The translations under genes were made by a program, and so were the position numbers. The notes under the pieces were generated by a model. The model saw only the letters and a list, made by a program, of their open reading frames with translations, was not told the DNA's origin and did not search any database. DNA of 59,982 bases from Micromonospora trifolii (GTDB taxonomy: Bacteria; Actinomycetota; Actinomycetes; Mycobacteriales; Micromonosporaceae). The stretch's first letter is position 1; each line of letters begins with the position of its first letter. The stretch covers positions 1 through 59,982 of the forward strand of contig NZ_JAKKFD010000047.1 in assembly GCF_022229005.1 (NCBI RefSeq), given 5' to 3'. Positions 8,285 through 15,777 of this stretch are shown here, in pieces.

Positions 8285-10648
8285 TCAGCTGGCCGTGCCA
8301 CCGACGCGGCGCAGCAGCAGTTCCTGCAGATGGGCCCGGGCGGCGTTGTCACCGCCGGTACGCCGGGTCCAGGTGCCGTCGCCAGCCAGCTCGAACGCGT
8401 CCACTTCGGGGCTCATCGCGGCGCTGAGCACATGGTCCAGCTCGGCGCGGGCGATCGGGTCGCTCACCTGCACCAGCGCCTCCACCCTGCGGTCCAGGTT
8501 GCGGTGCATGAGATCGGCCGAGCCCATCCAGAACTCGGCCTCACCGTTGTTGCCGAACCGGAAGACCCGGGAGTGTTCCAGGAAGCGGCCGAGGATCGAG
8601 CGGACCCGGATGTTCTCCGACAACCCCGGAACCCCGGGGCGCAGCGTGCACATGCCCCGGATGAGCAGGTCGACGTGGACGCCGGCCTGGGAGGCGCGGT
8701 ACAGCGCGTCGGTCACCCCCTCGTCGACCAGGGAGTTGACCTTGAACTGGACCAGGCCGGGCATGCCCAGGCGGACGTGCGAGATCTCCCGCTCGATCCG
8801 CTCGATGAGGCCGCTGCGGATGCCCTGCGGGGCGACCAGCAACCGCCGGTACGCGGTCTGCCGGCTGTACCCGGTGAGCACGTTGAACAGGTCGGTGAGG
8901 TCGGCGCCGATCTCCGGATCGGCGGTGAGCATGCCGAAGTCCTCGTACAGGCGGGCCGTCTTCGGGTGGTAGTTGCCGGTGCCGATGTGGCAGTAGCGAC
9001 GGATCTGGTTGCCCTCCTGCCGGACCACCAGCGCGGTCTTGCAGTGCGTCTTCAAGCCGACCAGGCCGTACACGACGTGGCAGCCGGCGCGTTCCAGCGT
9101 GCGGGCCCAGCCGATGTTGGCCACCTCGTCGAAGCGTGCCTTCACCTCCACCAGCACCACCACCTGCTTGCCGGCGGCGGCCGCGTCGACGAGCGCGTCG
9201 ACGATCGGGGAGTCGCCGCTGGTCCGGTAGAGGGTCTGCTTGATGGCCAGCACGTTGGGGTCGGCGGCGGCCTGCTCGATGAAGCGCTGCACGCTGGTGG
9301 CGAACGAGTGGTACGGGTGGTGCACCAGGATGTCCCCGTCGCGCAGTGTGGAGAAGACGCTGCGCGGCACCTCGCCCTCGGCGAGCCGGGGGTGGGTGGC
9401 CGGCACGAACGGCGGGTCCTTCAGGTCCGGCCGGTCCGCCTCGCCGTAGACCTGCCACAGCGCGGACAGGTCGAGCAGGCCGGGCACGCGCAGCACGTCC
9501 TGGTCGTCCATGTCCAGCTCGCGGACGAGCAGCTCCAACATGTGGTCGGAGATGGAGTCGGCGACCTCCAGCCGGACCGGGGGACCGAACCGCCGTCGGG
9601 CCAGCTCCCGTTCCAGCGCCTGGAGCAGATCCTCGTCGCGGTCCTCGTCGACCTCCACCTCGGCGTTGCGGGTGACCCGGAACAGGTGGCACTCGACCAC
9701 CTGCATACCGCTGAACAACTGCCCCAGGTGCACCGAGATCAGGTCCTCCACCGGCAACATCCGCACGCCCGGCTGGTCCCGGTCCACCCGGACGAAGCGG
9801 GGGACGTTGTTGGGCACCTTCACCCGGGCGAACAACTCCGAACCGCCGTCCGGGTCACGAACCGCCACCGCCAGGTTCAGCGAACGCCCCGAGATGTACG
9901 GGAACGGGTGCGCCGGATCCACCGCGAGCGGGGTCAGCACCGGGAAGATGTGCTCCCGGAAGTAGGTGCGCAGCCGCTCCCGCTCACCGTCGCCCAGCTC
10001 GCCCCAGCGCAGGATGCGGATGCCCTCGTCGGCCAGCTTGGGCAGCACGTCGTCGACGAAGCAGGCGGCATGCCGGGCACCCAGCGCGGCGGTTCGCTCG
10101 GCGATCAGCTCCAACTGCGTACGCAGGGGCAGCCGGTCGCCGCCGCGAACCGGCAGGCCGGCGGAGAGCCGTCGCTTCAGCCCGGCGATGCGCACCATGT
10201 AGAACTCGTCGAGATTGCTGGCGAAGATGGCCAGGAACTTGGCCCGCTCCAGCAGCGGGGTGCGCTGGTCCTCGGCCAGGGTGAGCACCCGGGCGTTGAA
10301 GTCGAGCCAGGACAGCTCCCGGTTGAGGAACCGGTCCTCCGGCAGCGGTGGGGCCGCCGGCGGTTCGTCGTCGTCCTCCGGTGCGGCGCCGGTCGGCAGG
10401 TCGTTCGGCACTGCCGGGTGGACGTCACCGGCGGCGGGGCCGTCCGCTTCGATCTTCGGGGCGGGGTCGATGACCTCGTCCAGCCCGGAGGAGGCGGCGC
10501 CGGGGTCGTCGGCGAGCGTGTCGGCGCGGGCAGCACCGGCACGTTCGGCGCGGGACGGGCGGAAGCGCCCATCGGTGCCGCGCGTGCGGGAGCCGTTGCG
10601 GAGGTCGGTGGCGGGCGGGTGGACCGGTTGCTCGCGAGGGGTGCTCAC
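8285..10648 (-). CDS. ppk: Polyphosphate kinase 1
   Basis: A 787-residue PPK1, which makes polyphosphate reversibly from ATP. The first ~95 residues are low-complexity, Pro/Asp/Glu/Ala-rich and probably disordered. Homology begins around PEDRFLNRELSWLDFNARVL. Catalytic signatures include HPYHSFATSVQRFIEQ, LYRTSGDSPIVDAL and the autophosphorylated-His region YCHIGTGNYHPKTARLYEDF. At 787 residues it is about 100 longer than the E. coli enzyme because of the N-terminal extension. GTG 10648 is supported by a GATTAT -10-like element 6 nt upstream, though initiation further in cannot be excluded. Confidence 0.96.
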   Translation of the reverse strand: MSTPREQPVHPPATDLRNGSRTRGTDGRFRPSRAERAGAARADTLADDPGAASSGLDEVIDPAPKIEADGPAAGDVHPAVPNDLPTGAAPEDDDEPPAAPPLPEDRFLNRELSWLDFNARVLTLAEDQRTPLLERAKFLAIFASNLDEFYMVRIAGLKRRLSAGLPVRGGDRLPLRTQLELIAERTAALGARHAACFVDDVLPKLADEGIRILRWGELGDGERERLRTYFREHIFPVLTPLAVDPAHPFPYISGRSLNLAVAVRDPDGGSELFARVKVPNNVPRFVRVDRDQPGVRMLPVEDLISVHLGQLFSGMQVVECHLFRVTRNAEVEVDEDRDEDLLQALERELARRRFGPPVRLEVADSISDHMLELLVRELDMDDQDVLRVPGLLDLSALWQVYGEADRPDLKDPPFVPATHPRLAEGEVPRSVFSTLRDGDILVHHPYHSFATSVQRFIEQAAADPNVLAIKQTLYRTSGDSPIVDALVDAAAAGKQVVVLVEVKARFDEVANIGWARTLERAGCHVVYGLVGLKTHCKTALVVRQEGNQIRRYCHIGTGNYHPKTARLYEDFGMLTADPEIGADLTDLFNVLTGYSRQTAYRRLLVAPQGIRSGLIERIEREISHVRLGMPGLVQFKVNSLVDEGVTDALYRASQAGVHVDLLIRGMCTLRPGVPGLSENIRVRSILGRFLEHSRVFRFGNNGEAEFWMGSADLMHRNLDRRVEALVQVSDPIARAELDHVLSAAMSPEVDAFELAGDGTWTRRTGGDNAARAHLQELLLRRVGGTAS

Positions 10649-10702
10649 CCGCTCATAATCACCCGATTACGGTAAACGCAAAATGAACTTGGGCTCGCCG
10701 GG

Positions 10703-10900
10703 TCAGATCATCGTCGGCAATGTCACCCGGACGACCTCTCCGTCGGGATCGGTGTCGATGCGGACCCGCTGCCCGAGCCGGAGAAGCCGCAGCCCGGAGG
10801 CGTCGAAGGCCCGGGCGGGAAAACGCATCTCGGTGCCGTCGTCGAGCAGCAGGACACCGCTGCGCGTCGCCGCGTCGTAGCTGGCCACCGTGCCCTGCAT
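10703..10900 (-). CDS. Small cold-shock-like (OB-fold) protein
   Basis: A 65-residue protein beginning MQGTVASYDAATRSGVLLLD and containing an FPARAFDAS segment, then LRLGQRVRIDTDPDGEVVRV. The pattern resembles a short cold-shock/OB fold, but the aromatic RNP motifs of true CspA proteins are mostly missing, so RNA binding is uncertain. ATG 10900 is chosen because a TACGGT -10 box lies 6 nt upstream; an in-frame start at 10927 would add nine residues. It sits between cofC and ppk on the same strand. Confidence 0.7.
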   Translation of the reverse strand: MQGTVASYDAATRSGVLLLDDGTEMRFPARAFDASGLRLLRLGQRVRIDTDPDGEVVRVTLPTMI

Positions 10901-10906
10901 GCTGGC

Positions 10907-10912
10907 ACCGTA
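10907..10912 (-). promoter_or_regulatory. -10 hexamer for the leaderless small protein
   Basis: TACGGT on the minus strand, 6 nt before ATG 10900; this decides the start. Confidence 0.5.
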
Positions 10913-10958
10913 CACCCGCTGGTTCACCCCGTGGCGTGGGCTCAGCGGACCGGGCGGC

Positions 10959-11606
10959 TCAGCCGGCGGCGCGGGCGGGGCGACCGGCGGCCACCAGTGC
11001 GGCAGTGCGCGGCCCCAGCCCGAGCCGGGCGGCGGCGGTCAGGTCCGCGGCGGTGTCCACGTCCCGGCGCAGGCTGGGCCAGTCGCCGTCGAGCGGCAGT
11101 GCCCCGCTCGCCGCGTGCGCGACCGCCGAGCCCACCCCGAAGCGCGGATCCAGTGGCACACCCGGCCCGGCGGTGAGCAGCACGGTGCCTTCGCCGGGGG
11201 CGTCCGGCAGGAACCGGCGTACTCCTTGTCGACCGTTCTGCGCCGCGAGCAGCGCGCCGGCCAACTCGGCCGGGCGCAGCGCCGGCACATCCGCGGTGAT
11301 CCCGGCCACCCACCCGGCGGTGGCCCCGGCCGCTCCGTGCCGGAACGCGGCGTTCAGGCCGGCGTCCGGCTCGTCCGGCAGCACCCGCGCACCGGCGGCC
11401 CGCGCCGCCGCCGCCACCCGGGCGTCGTCGGTCACCACCAGGGCCTCGGCGACCGCCGGGCAGGCCAGCACCGCGCGGAGCGTGTCGGCCGCCAGGGCCA
11501 GCGCCAACTCCTCATGCGGTACGCCGGGCAGCGCGCCCCGCAGCCGGCTCTTGGCCACGGCCAGCCGCTTCACCGGCACCACCACGGCCCACCTCGGCTG
11601 AGTCAC
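10959..11606 (-). CDS. cofC: CofC/FbiD-type guanylyltransferase of F420 synthesis
   Basis: A 215-residue nucleotidyltransferase that activates phospholactate or phosphoenolpyruvate with GTP on the way to coenzyme F420. Motifs are VVVPVKRLAVAKSRL (nucleotide loop), ALVVTDDARV, PDAGLNAAFRHG, GITADVPAL and DPRFGVGSAVAHA. The position beside ppk and gpsA matches Rv2983 (fbiD) in M. tuberculosis. GTG 11606 is supported by a CAGGAT -10 hexamer 7 nt upstream; the longer reading frame to 11741 has no homology in its extension. Confidence 0.9.
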   Translation of the reverse strand: MTQPRWAVVVPVKRLAVAKSRLRGALPGVPHEELALALAADTLRAVLACPAVAEALVVTDDARVAAAARAAGARVLPDEPDAGLNAAFRHGAAGATAGWVAGITADVPALRPAELAGALLAAQNGRQGVRRFLPDAPGEGTVLLTAGPGVPLDPRFGVGSAVAHAASGALPLDGDWPSLRRDVDTAADLTAAARLGLGPRTAALVAAGRPARAAG

Positions 11607-11613
11607 GTCCGCA

Positions 11614-11619
11614 ATCCTG
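11614..11619 (-). promoter_or_regulatory. -10 hexamer for leaderless cofC
   Basis: CAGGAT on the minus strand, 7 nt before GTG 11606. Confidence 0.5.
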
Positions 11620-11734
11620 CCAGCCGGACGGCGGGCCCCTCGCTGGCCGTACCGGGGGCGAGCAGGCATGATTTCCGCTGCGGGCGTCGTGGGCGGGATT
11701 TCGCGACGGGGTTGGGGCGCGAAGAGGAGGCACA

Positions 11735-12472
11735 GTGGCACGGCGGAGGCTGGGGTTCTGGCAACGGTTCGCCGTGTGGCTGGTGAAGCCGGTGATGACC
11801 GTCTGGACCCGGCGTACCTGGCGTGGTCAGGAGCATCTCCACGGCGACGGCGGCGTGATCATCGTGGCGAACCACATCTCCCACGCCGACCCGCTGGTGT
11901 CCGCGCACTTCATCTACGACTCCGGGCGCTGGCCGCAGTACCTGGGCAAGGCCAGCGTGTTCCGGGTGCCGGTGGTCGGCTGGATCCTGCACCGGTGCCG
12001 GCAGATCCCGGTCGAGCGGGGCAGCGTGGACGCCGTCCGCTCGCTGGACGCACTGGTCGCCGCGCTCGACGACGGCGGCGCGGTCGTGATCTACCCTGAG
12101 GGCACCACCACGCGACAGCCGGAGCTCTGGCCGATGAAGGCCAAGACCGGTGCGGCCCGGCTGGCCCTCGCCACCGGCGCCCCGGTCGTACCGGTGGTGA
12201 TGTGGGGGCCCGAACGGATCTTCGACCCGCGGACGACCCGTGTCAGCCTGCGCCCCCGGATCCCGGTGACCGTTGCCGCCGGGGAGCCGATCGACCTGAG
12301 CCGGTGGGCGGACGCCCAGCCGACCCGGGCCACCCTCGAGGAGATGACGGACACCATCATGTTGCGGCTGCGGGACATGCTCGCCGAGATCCGTGGCGGT
12401 ACCCCGCCGCCACTGTGGGAGCGACCGGCCCGGTCCTCCGTCGGCAGCGAGCAGCGGGACGAAGCGGCATGA
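11735..12472 (+). CDS. plsC: 1-acylglycerol-3-phosphate acyltransferase
   Basis: A 245-residue PlsC-family acyltransferase that adds the second acyl chain to make phosphatidic acid. Motif I is NHISHADPL near residue 46, with the catalytic His and Asp; motif III is YPEGTTTR near 120. The N-terminal 25 residues include a hydrophobic, membrane-associating helix. The start GTG 11735 follows GAGGAGG. Its stop codon overlaps ATG 12469 as ATGA and begins the chain of coupled mini-ORFs leading to gpsA, the enzyme that supplies glycerol-3-phosphate to the same pathway. Confidence 0.93.
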   Translation: MARRRLGFWQRFAVWLVKPVMTVWTRRTWRGQEHLHGDGGVIIVANHISHADPLVSAHFIYDSGRWPQYLGKASVFRVPVVGWILHRCRQIPVERGSVDAVRSLDALVAALDDGGAVVIYPEGTTTRQPELWPMKAKTGAARLALATGAPVVPVVMWGPERIFDPRTTRVSLRPRIPVTVAAGEPIDLSRWADAQPTRATLEEMTDTIMLRLRDMLAEIRGGTPPPLWERPARSSVGSEQRDEAA

Positions 12473-12498
12473 GCGAGCGAAGCGGAGCGGTGGCATGA
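12469..12498 (+). CDS. Nine-codon ORF in the plsC-gpsA relay
   Basis: Encodes MSERSGAVA. Its ATG overlaps the plsC stop as ATGA and its own stop overlaps ATG 12495 the same way. No function is known; it may act only by handing ribosomes onward. Confidence 0.3.
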   Translation: MSERSGAVA

Positions 12499-12578
12499 GC
12501 GAGCGAAGCGAGCGAATCGTCGGGCTCGGCAGTGATGTCGCTCAGGCCGCTGCGAAGCGAAGCGGAGCGGTGGCATGA
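12495..12578 (+). CDS. 27-codon ORF in the plsC-gpsA relay (unit 1)
   Basis: Begins MSERSERIVGLGSDVAQ and ends KRSGAVA. Start and stop both lie in ATGA overlaps with neighbouring ORFs, and GGAG precedes the start by 7 nt. It is probably a by-product or device of the repeat; no homology is recognised. Confidence 0.3.
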   Translation: MSERSERIVGLGSDVAQAAAKRSGAVA

Positions 12579-12658
12579 GCGAGCGAAGCGAGCGAATCGT
12601 CGGGCTCGGCAGTGGTGTCGCTCAGGCCGGCGCGAAGCGAAGCGGAGCGGTGGCATGA
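12575..12658 (+). CDS. 27-codon ORF in the plsC-gpsA relay (unit 2)
   Basis: Nearly identical to the preceding ORF (MSERSERIVGLGSGVAQ...), with Gly replacing Asp and Ala at two positions. Its TGA overlaps the gpsA ATG at 12655, so gpsA translation may depend on it. Confidence 0.3.
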   Translation: MSERSERIVGLGSGVAQAGAKRSGAVA

Positions 12659-13662
12659 GCGGTCACGTCGCGGTGCTCGGTGCCGGTTCCTGGGGCACCG
12701 CGTTCGCCAAGATCCTCGCGGACGCGGGGCGGGACGTGACGGTGTGGGCCCGCCGGGCGCCGGTCGCCGAGAGCATCCGGACCGAGCGCCGCAATCCGGA
12801 GTACCTGCCCGGCCTGCTGCTTCCGACCCGGGTCACCGCCACCGCCGACGCCGCCGAGGCGATCACCGGCGCCGAGGTGGTGGTGTTGGCCGTGCCGTCG
12901 CAGACCCTGCGCGGCAACCTCGCCGAGTGGGCCGGGCACCTGCACCCGGATTCCACACTGGTGTCGCTCATGAAGGGCATCGAGCTGGGCACCACCAAGC
13001 GGATGAGCGAGGTCATCGTGGAGACCGCCGGGGTCGCCGCGGACCGGGTGGTGGTCGTGTCCGGCCCGAACCTGGCCCCGGAGATCGCCGCCGAGCAGCC
13101 CGCCGCGACAGTGGTCGCCGGGACGAACAGCGCCCGCGCCACGCTCGTCCAGTCGTCGATCCGGACGCCGTACCTGCGTCCCTACACCAACGACGACGTG
13201 ATCGGCTGTGAGCTGGGCGGGGCGGTCAAGAACGTGATCGCCCTGTCGTACGGCATCGCCACCGCGATGGGTTTCGGCGACAACACCCGGGCCATGCTGA
13301 TGACCCGTGGGTTGGCCGAGACGGCCCGACTGGGCGTGGCGCTCGGCGCGGACCCGATCACCTTCGCCGGCCTCGCCGGCATGGGCGACCTGGTCGCGTC
13401 CTGCTCGTCCCCGCTGGCCCGCAACCGCACCTTCGGTGAGCATCTGGGCCGGGGCGAGACGCTGGAGCAGGCCCAGACCGCCACCCGGCAGACCGCCGAG
13501 GGCGTGAAGAGCTGCCTGGCGATCCGCGACCTGGCCCGGGCGCACGGCGTGGAGATGCCGATCACCGAGCACGTCGAGCGGATCTGCCACGAGGGGATGG
13601 ATCCCCGCCTCGCCGTGGAGACCCTGATGAGCCGCACCGCCAAACCCGAGTCGTACGAGTGA
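12655..13662 (+). CDS. gpsA: NAD(P)-dependent glycerol-3-phosphate dehydrogenase
   Basis: A 335-residue enzyme reducing dihydroxyacetone phosphate to sn-glycerol-3-phosphate for phospholipid synthesis. It shows the Rossmann loop VLGAGSWGTAFAKIL at residues 5-19, VVSGPNLAPEIA, the catalytic Lys region ELGGAVKNVIALSYGI and AGMGDLVASCSSPLARN. ATG 12655 lies inside the repeat but starts the Rossmann fold at the family-typical place; the frame is open upstream into repeat sequence, which should not be counted as protein. Confidence 0.96.
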   Translation: MSGHVAVLGAGSWGTAFAKILADAGRDVTVWARRAPVAESIRTERRNPEYLPGLLLPTRVTATADAAEAITGAEVVVLAVPSQTLRGNLAEWAGHLHPDSTLVSLMKGIELGTTKRMSEVIVETAGVAADRVVVVSGPNLAPEIAAEQPAATVVAGTNSARATLVQSSIRTPYLRPYTNDDVIGCELGGAVKNVIALSYGIATAMGFGDNTRAMLMTRGLAETARLGVALGADPITFAGLAGMGDLVASCSSPLARNRTFGEHLGRGETLEQAQTATRQTAEGVKSCLAIRDLARAHGVEMPITEHVERICHEGMDPRLAVETLMSRTAKPESYE

Positions 13663-13670
13663 GGAACCCG

Positions 13671-14789
13671 ATGAGCGAGTGGGGAGACGGCACCCGCTGC
13701 GTACGCGCTGGCCTGCCCGAGCCGGCACCGGGGGACCCGTTCCTACCCGGGCCGGTCTTCGCCGCGCCGTACCACCTCGACCCGTTTGAGGGTCAGGGCA
13801 CGTCGCCGAACGGCTACGGCCGGCCCGACAACCCGACCCGGCGGCTGCTGGAGGCGGCGGTGGGCGAGCTGGAAGGCGGTGACTGCCGGGTCTTCGCGAC
13901 CGGGCAGGCGGCCATCACCGGCCTGCTGCTCACCCTGCTGCGGCCGGGGGACACCGTGGTGCTCCCCACCGACGGTTACTTCCCGGTCCGGGCGTTCGCC
14001 ACCGGTGTGCTGGAGGCGATCGGCGTCCGCGTGCTGTTCGTGCCGACAGTCGGGCCGTACCCGTCGTTCGAGGGTGTCCGGCTGGTGCTGGTGGAGACGC
14101 CCGCCAACCCGGGCCTCGACGTGGTCGACGTGGCGGCCCTGGCCGAGCGGGCGCACGCCGCCGGTGCGCTGCTCGCGGTGGACAACACCACTGCCACCCC
14201 GCTCGGTCAGCGTCCGCTGGATCTCGGTGCCGACCTGGTGGTCGCCTCCGGCACGAAGGCGCTCACCGGCCACTCCGACCTGCTGCTGGGCTACCTGGCC
14301 AGCCGGTCCGCCGAGCTGATCGACGCGGTGACGACCTGGCGTACCACCACCGGGGCGGTTCCGGGCGCGTTCGACGCCTGGCTGGCCCACCGGTCACTGG
14401 CCACTCTCGACCTGCGGCTGGCGCGGCAGAGCGCGAACGCCGCCGCGGTCGTCGACCTGCTCGCCGGGCGGTCGGACGTGACCGGCCTGCGGTGGCCGGG
14501 GCGGCCGGACGACCCGGCGTACCCGGTGGCGTCGGCGCAGATGCGCCGGATACCGGGGGTGCTCTCGTTCGACCTGGGCGACGCCGATCGGGTGGGCCGA
14601 TTCGTCGAGGCCGCCCGGCTGGTGGCGGCGGCGACCTCCTTCGGTGGCCTGCACACCACCGCGGACCGGCGGGCGCAGTGGGGCGACGACACCGCTCCCG
14701 GCTTCGTCCGGCTCTCCTGCGGCGCGGAGGACACCGCGGACCTGGTGGCCGACATCGCCGCCGCGTTGGACGTGGCGGGATCGGTCTGA
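13671..14789 (+). CDS. PLP-dependent Cys/Met metabolism enzyme (cystathionine lyase-like)
   Basis: A 372-residue fold-type I PLP enzyme of the Cys/Met metabolism family. The PLP-lysine lies in VVASGTKALTGHSDLLLG (Lys near 190), with LVETPANPGLDVVDV and VDNTTATPLGQRPL upstream. Members are cystathionine gamma-lyases or gamma-synthases; which reaction applies cannot be decided from motifs. The start ATG 13671 follows GTGAGGAAC, and the gene is 8 bp from gpsA and in the same direction. It also begins ATGAGCGAG, like the repeat-borne starts. Confidence 0.85.
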   Translation: MSEWGDGTRCVRAGLPEPAPGDPFLPGPVFAAPYHLDPFEGQGTSPNGYGRPDNPTRRLLEAAVGELEGGDCRVFATGQAAITGLLLTLLRPGDTVVLPTDGYFPVRAFATGVLEAIGVRVLFVPTVGPYPSFEGVRLVLVETPANPGLDVVDVAALAERAHAAGALLAVDNTTATPLGQRPLDLGADLVVASGTKALTGHSDLLLGYLASRSAELIDAVTTWRTTTGAVPGAFDAWLAHRSLATLDLRLARQSANAAAVVDLLAGRSDVTGLRWPGRPDDPAYPVASAQMRRIPGVLSFDLGDADRVGRFVEAARLVAAATSFGGLHTTADRRAQWGDDTAPGFVRLSCGAEDTADLVADIAAALDVAGSV

Positions 14790-14797
14790 CGTCTCCC

Positions 14798-15583
14798 ATG
14801 GCGCTTCCGTCCGCCACCGACCGGGCCGCCCTGGTGGGCCGGTTGCGGGCAGCCGGTTGCGTCTACGCCGAGGACGAGGCCGAGTTGCTGCTGGCCGCCG
14901 CGCGCAGCCCGGCGGCGCTGGCCGACCTGACCGACCGTCGGGTGGCGGGCGTTCCGTTGGAGTACCTGCTCGGCTGGGCGGAGTTCTGCGGCCTACGGAT
15001 AGCCGTCGACGAGGGCGTCTTCGTGCCCCGGGCCCGGACCGCCCTGTTGGTCGAGGTGGCGGCCGAACTGACCGGCGCGGCGCCGGCAGTGGTCGACCTG
15101 TGCTGCGGCTCCGGGGCCACCACCGTCGCGCTGGCGCACCGGCTCACGCCGCGCTGGCTGGCCGCCGCCGACATCGACCCGGCGGCCGTGGCGTGTGCGC
15201 GCCGCAACGTCGTCGGGTTGAACGCCGAGGTGTACGAGGGCGACCTCTTCGCGCCGCTGCCCGAGAGGTGGCGGGGTCGGCTGGACCTGGTGGTCGCCAA
15301 CGCCCCGTACGTGCCGACCGACGCGGTAGCGCTGATGCCACCGGAGGCGCGACTGCACGAGGCCCCGGTGGCGCTCGACGGCGGCCCGGACGGGCTCTGG
15401 GTGTTGCGCCGGGTTGGTGCCGACGCCGCCGGGTGGTTGATCCCCGGCGGTCACCTGGTGGTAGAAGCCGGCACCACCCAGGTGGAAGCCCTCTGCGCCG
15501 CGTTCGAGGAAGCCGGCCTGGTGCCCACGGTGCACCACAACGAAGACCTGGAGGCCACCGCGATAGCCGCCCGCCGCCCCTGA
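14798..15583 (+). CDS. PrmC-like N5-glutamine methyltransferase
   Basis: A 261-residue class I SAM methyltransferase. SAM motif I is VVDLCCGSGATTVALA, the acidic motif is AADIDPAAV, and the catalytic loop is VVANAPYVPTDAV. The loop reads NAPY, not the NPPY of HemK/PrmC proper, which suggests a paralogue; the true prmC normally lies next to prfA and would be elsewhere. Residues 1-75 are the helical PrmC N-domain. ATG 14798 is 8 bp after the preceding stop and has no clear Shine-Dalgarno sequence. Confidence 0.8.
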   Translation: MALPSATDRAALVGRLRAAGCVYAEDEAELLLAAARSPAALADLTDRRVAGVPLEYLLGWAEFCGLRIAVDEGVFVPRARTALLVEVAAELTGAAPAVVDLCCGSGATTVALAHRLTPRWLAAADIDPAAVACARRNVVGLNAEVYEGDLFAPLPERWRGRLDLVVANAPYVPTDAVALMPPEARLHEAPVALDGGPDGLWVLRRVGADAAGWLIPGGHLVVEAGTTQVEALCAAFEEAGLVPTVHHNEDLEATAIAARRP

Positions 15584-15588
15584 CTCGG

Positions 15589-15663
15589 GTCGATCATGGA
15601 GTTGTGGTGCCCGATAAGCGCCATCACGGGCAGTTCATCCCCCACCACAACTCCTTGATCGAC
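15589..15663. repeat. Long inverted repeat (REP-like hairpin)
   Basis: A 21-nt arm, GTCGATCATGGAGTTGTGGTG at 15589-15609 less its last base, pairs with 15643-15663 with a single mismatch. An inner CCCG/CGGG pair lies in the loop. It begins 6 bp after the PrmC-like stop codon and may act as a terminator. The arms share the core GTYGATCAWGRRGTT with copies at 35-49 and 52712-52784. Confidence 0.85.
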
Positions 15664-15736
15664 GGTGGCGGACTGTCGAGCGGCCCGGCTGAGGCTGCTC
15701 GGGCCGCCCGGGCATGGCGGGGGAGGGGGGTTGGCA

Positions 15737-15742
15737 CTAGCC
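15737..15742 (+). promoter_or_regulatory. -10 hexamer upstream of the ROK gene
   Basis: TAGCCT at about this position would start transcription some 30 nt before GTG 15778. Confidence 0.35.
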
Positions 15743-15777
15743 TCGGCTCACACTCATGACGGCGGGAGGCGGTTTCG

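Larger units (their letters stand above)
12481..12660 (+). repeat. 80-bp tandem repeat between plsC and gpsA
   Basis: Two complete 80-bp units (12481-12560, 12561-12640) and a 20-bp start of a third (12641-12660), which contains the gpsA start codon. The units differ at only three positions. Each carries GGAG 7 nt before an ATGAGC start, followed by GAGCGAAGCGAGCGAATCGT, a GCGAAGC-type motif I recall as common in Micromonosporaceae intergenic DNA. Confidence 0.95.

Noticed and set aside
8330..10675. A 781-residue open frame on the plus strand opposite ppk
   Set aside because: Antisense shadow of ppk with no recognisable domain; PPK1 motifs are unambiguous on the other strand.
12481..12660. 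CRISPR array
   Set aside because: The units are contiguous 80-bp tandem copies without unique spacers, and no cas genes are present.
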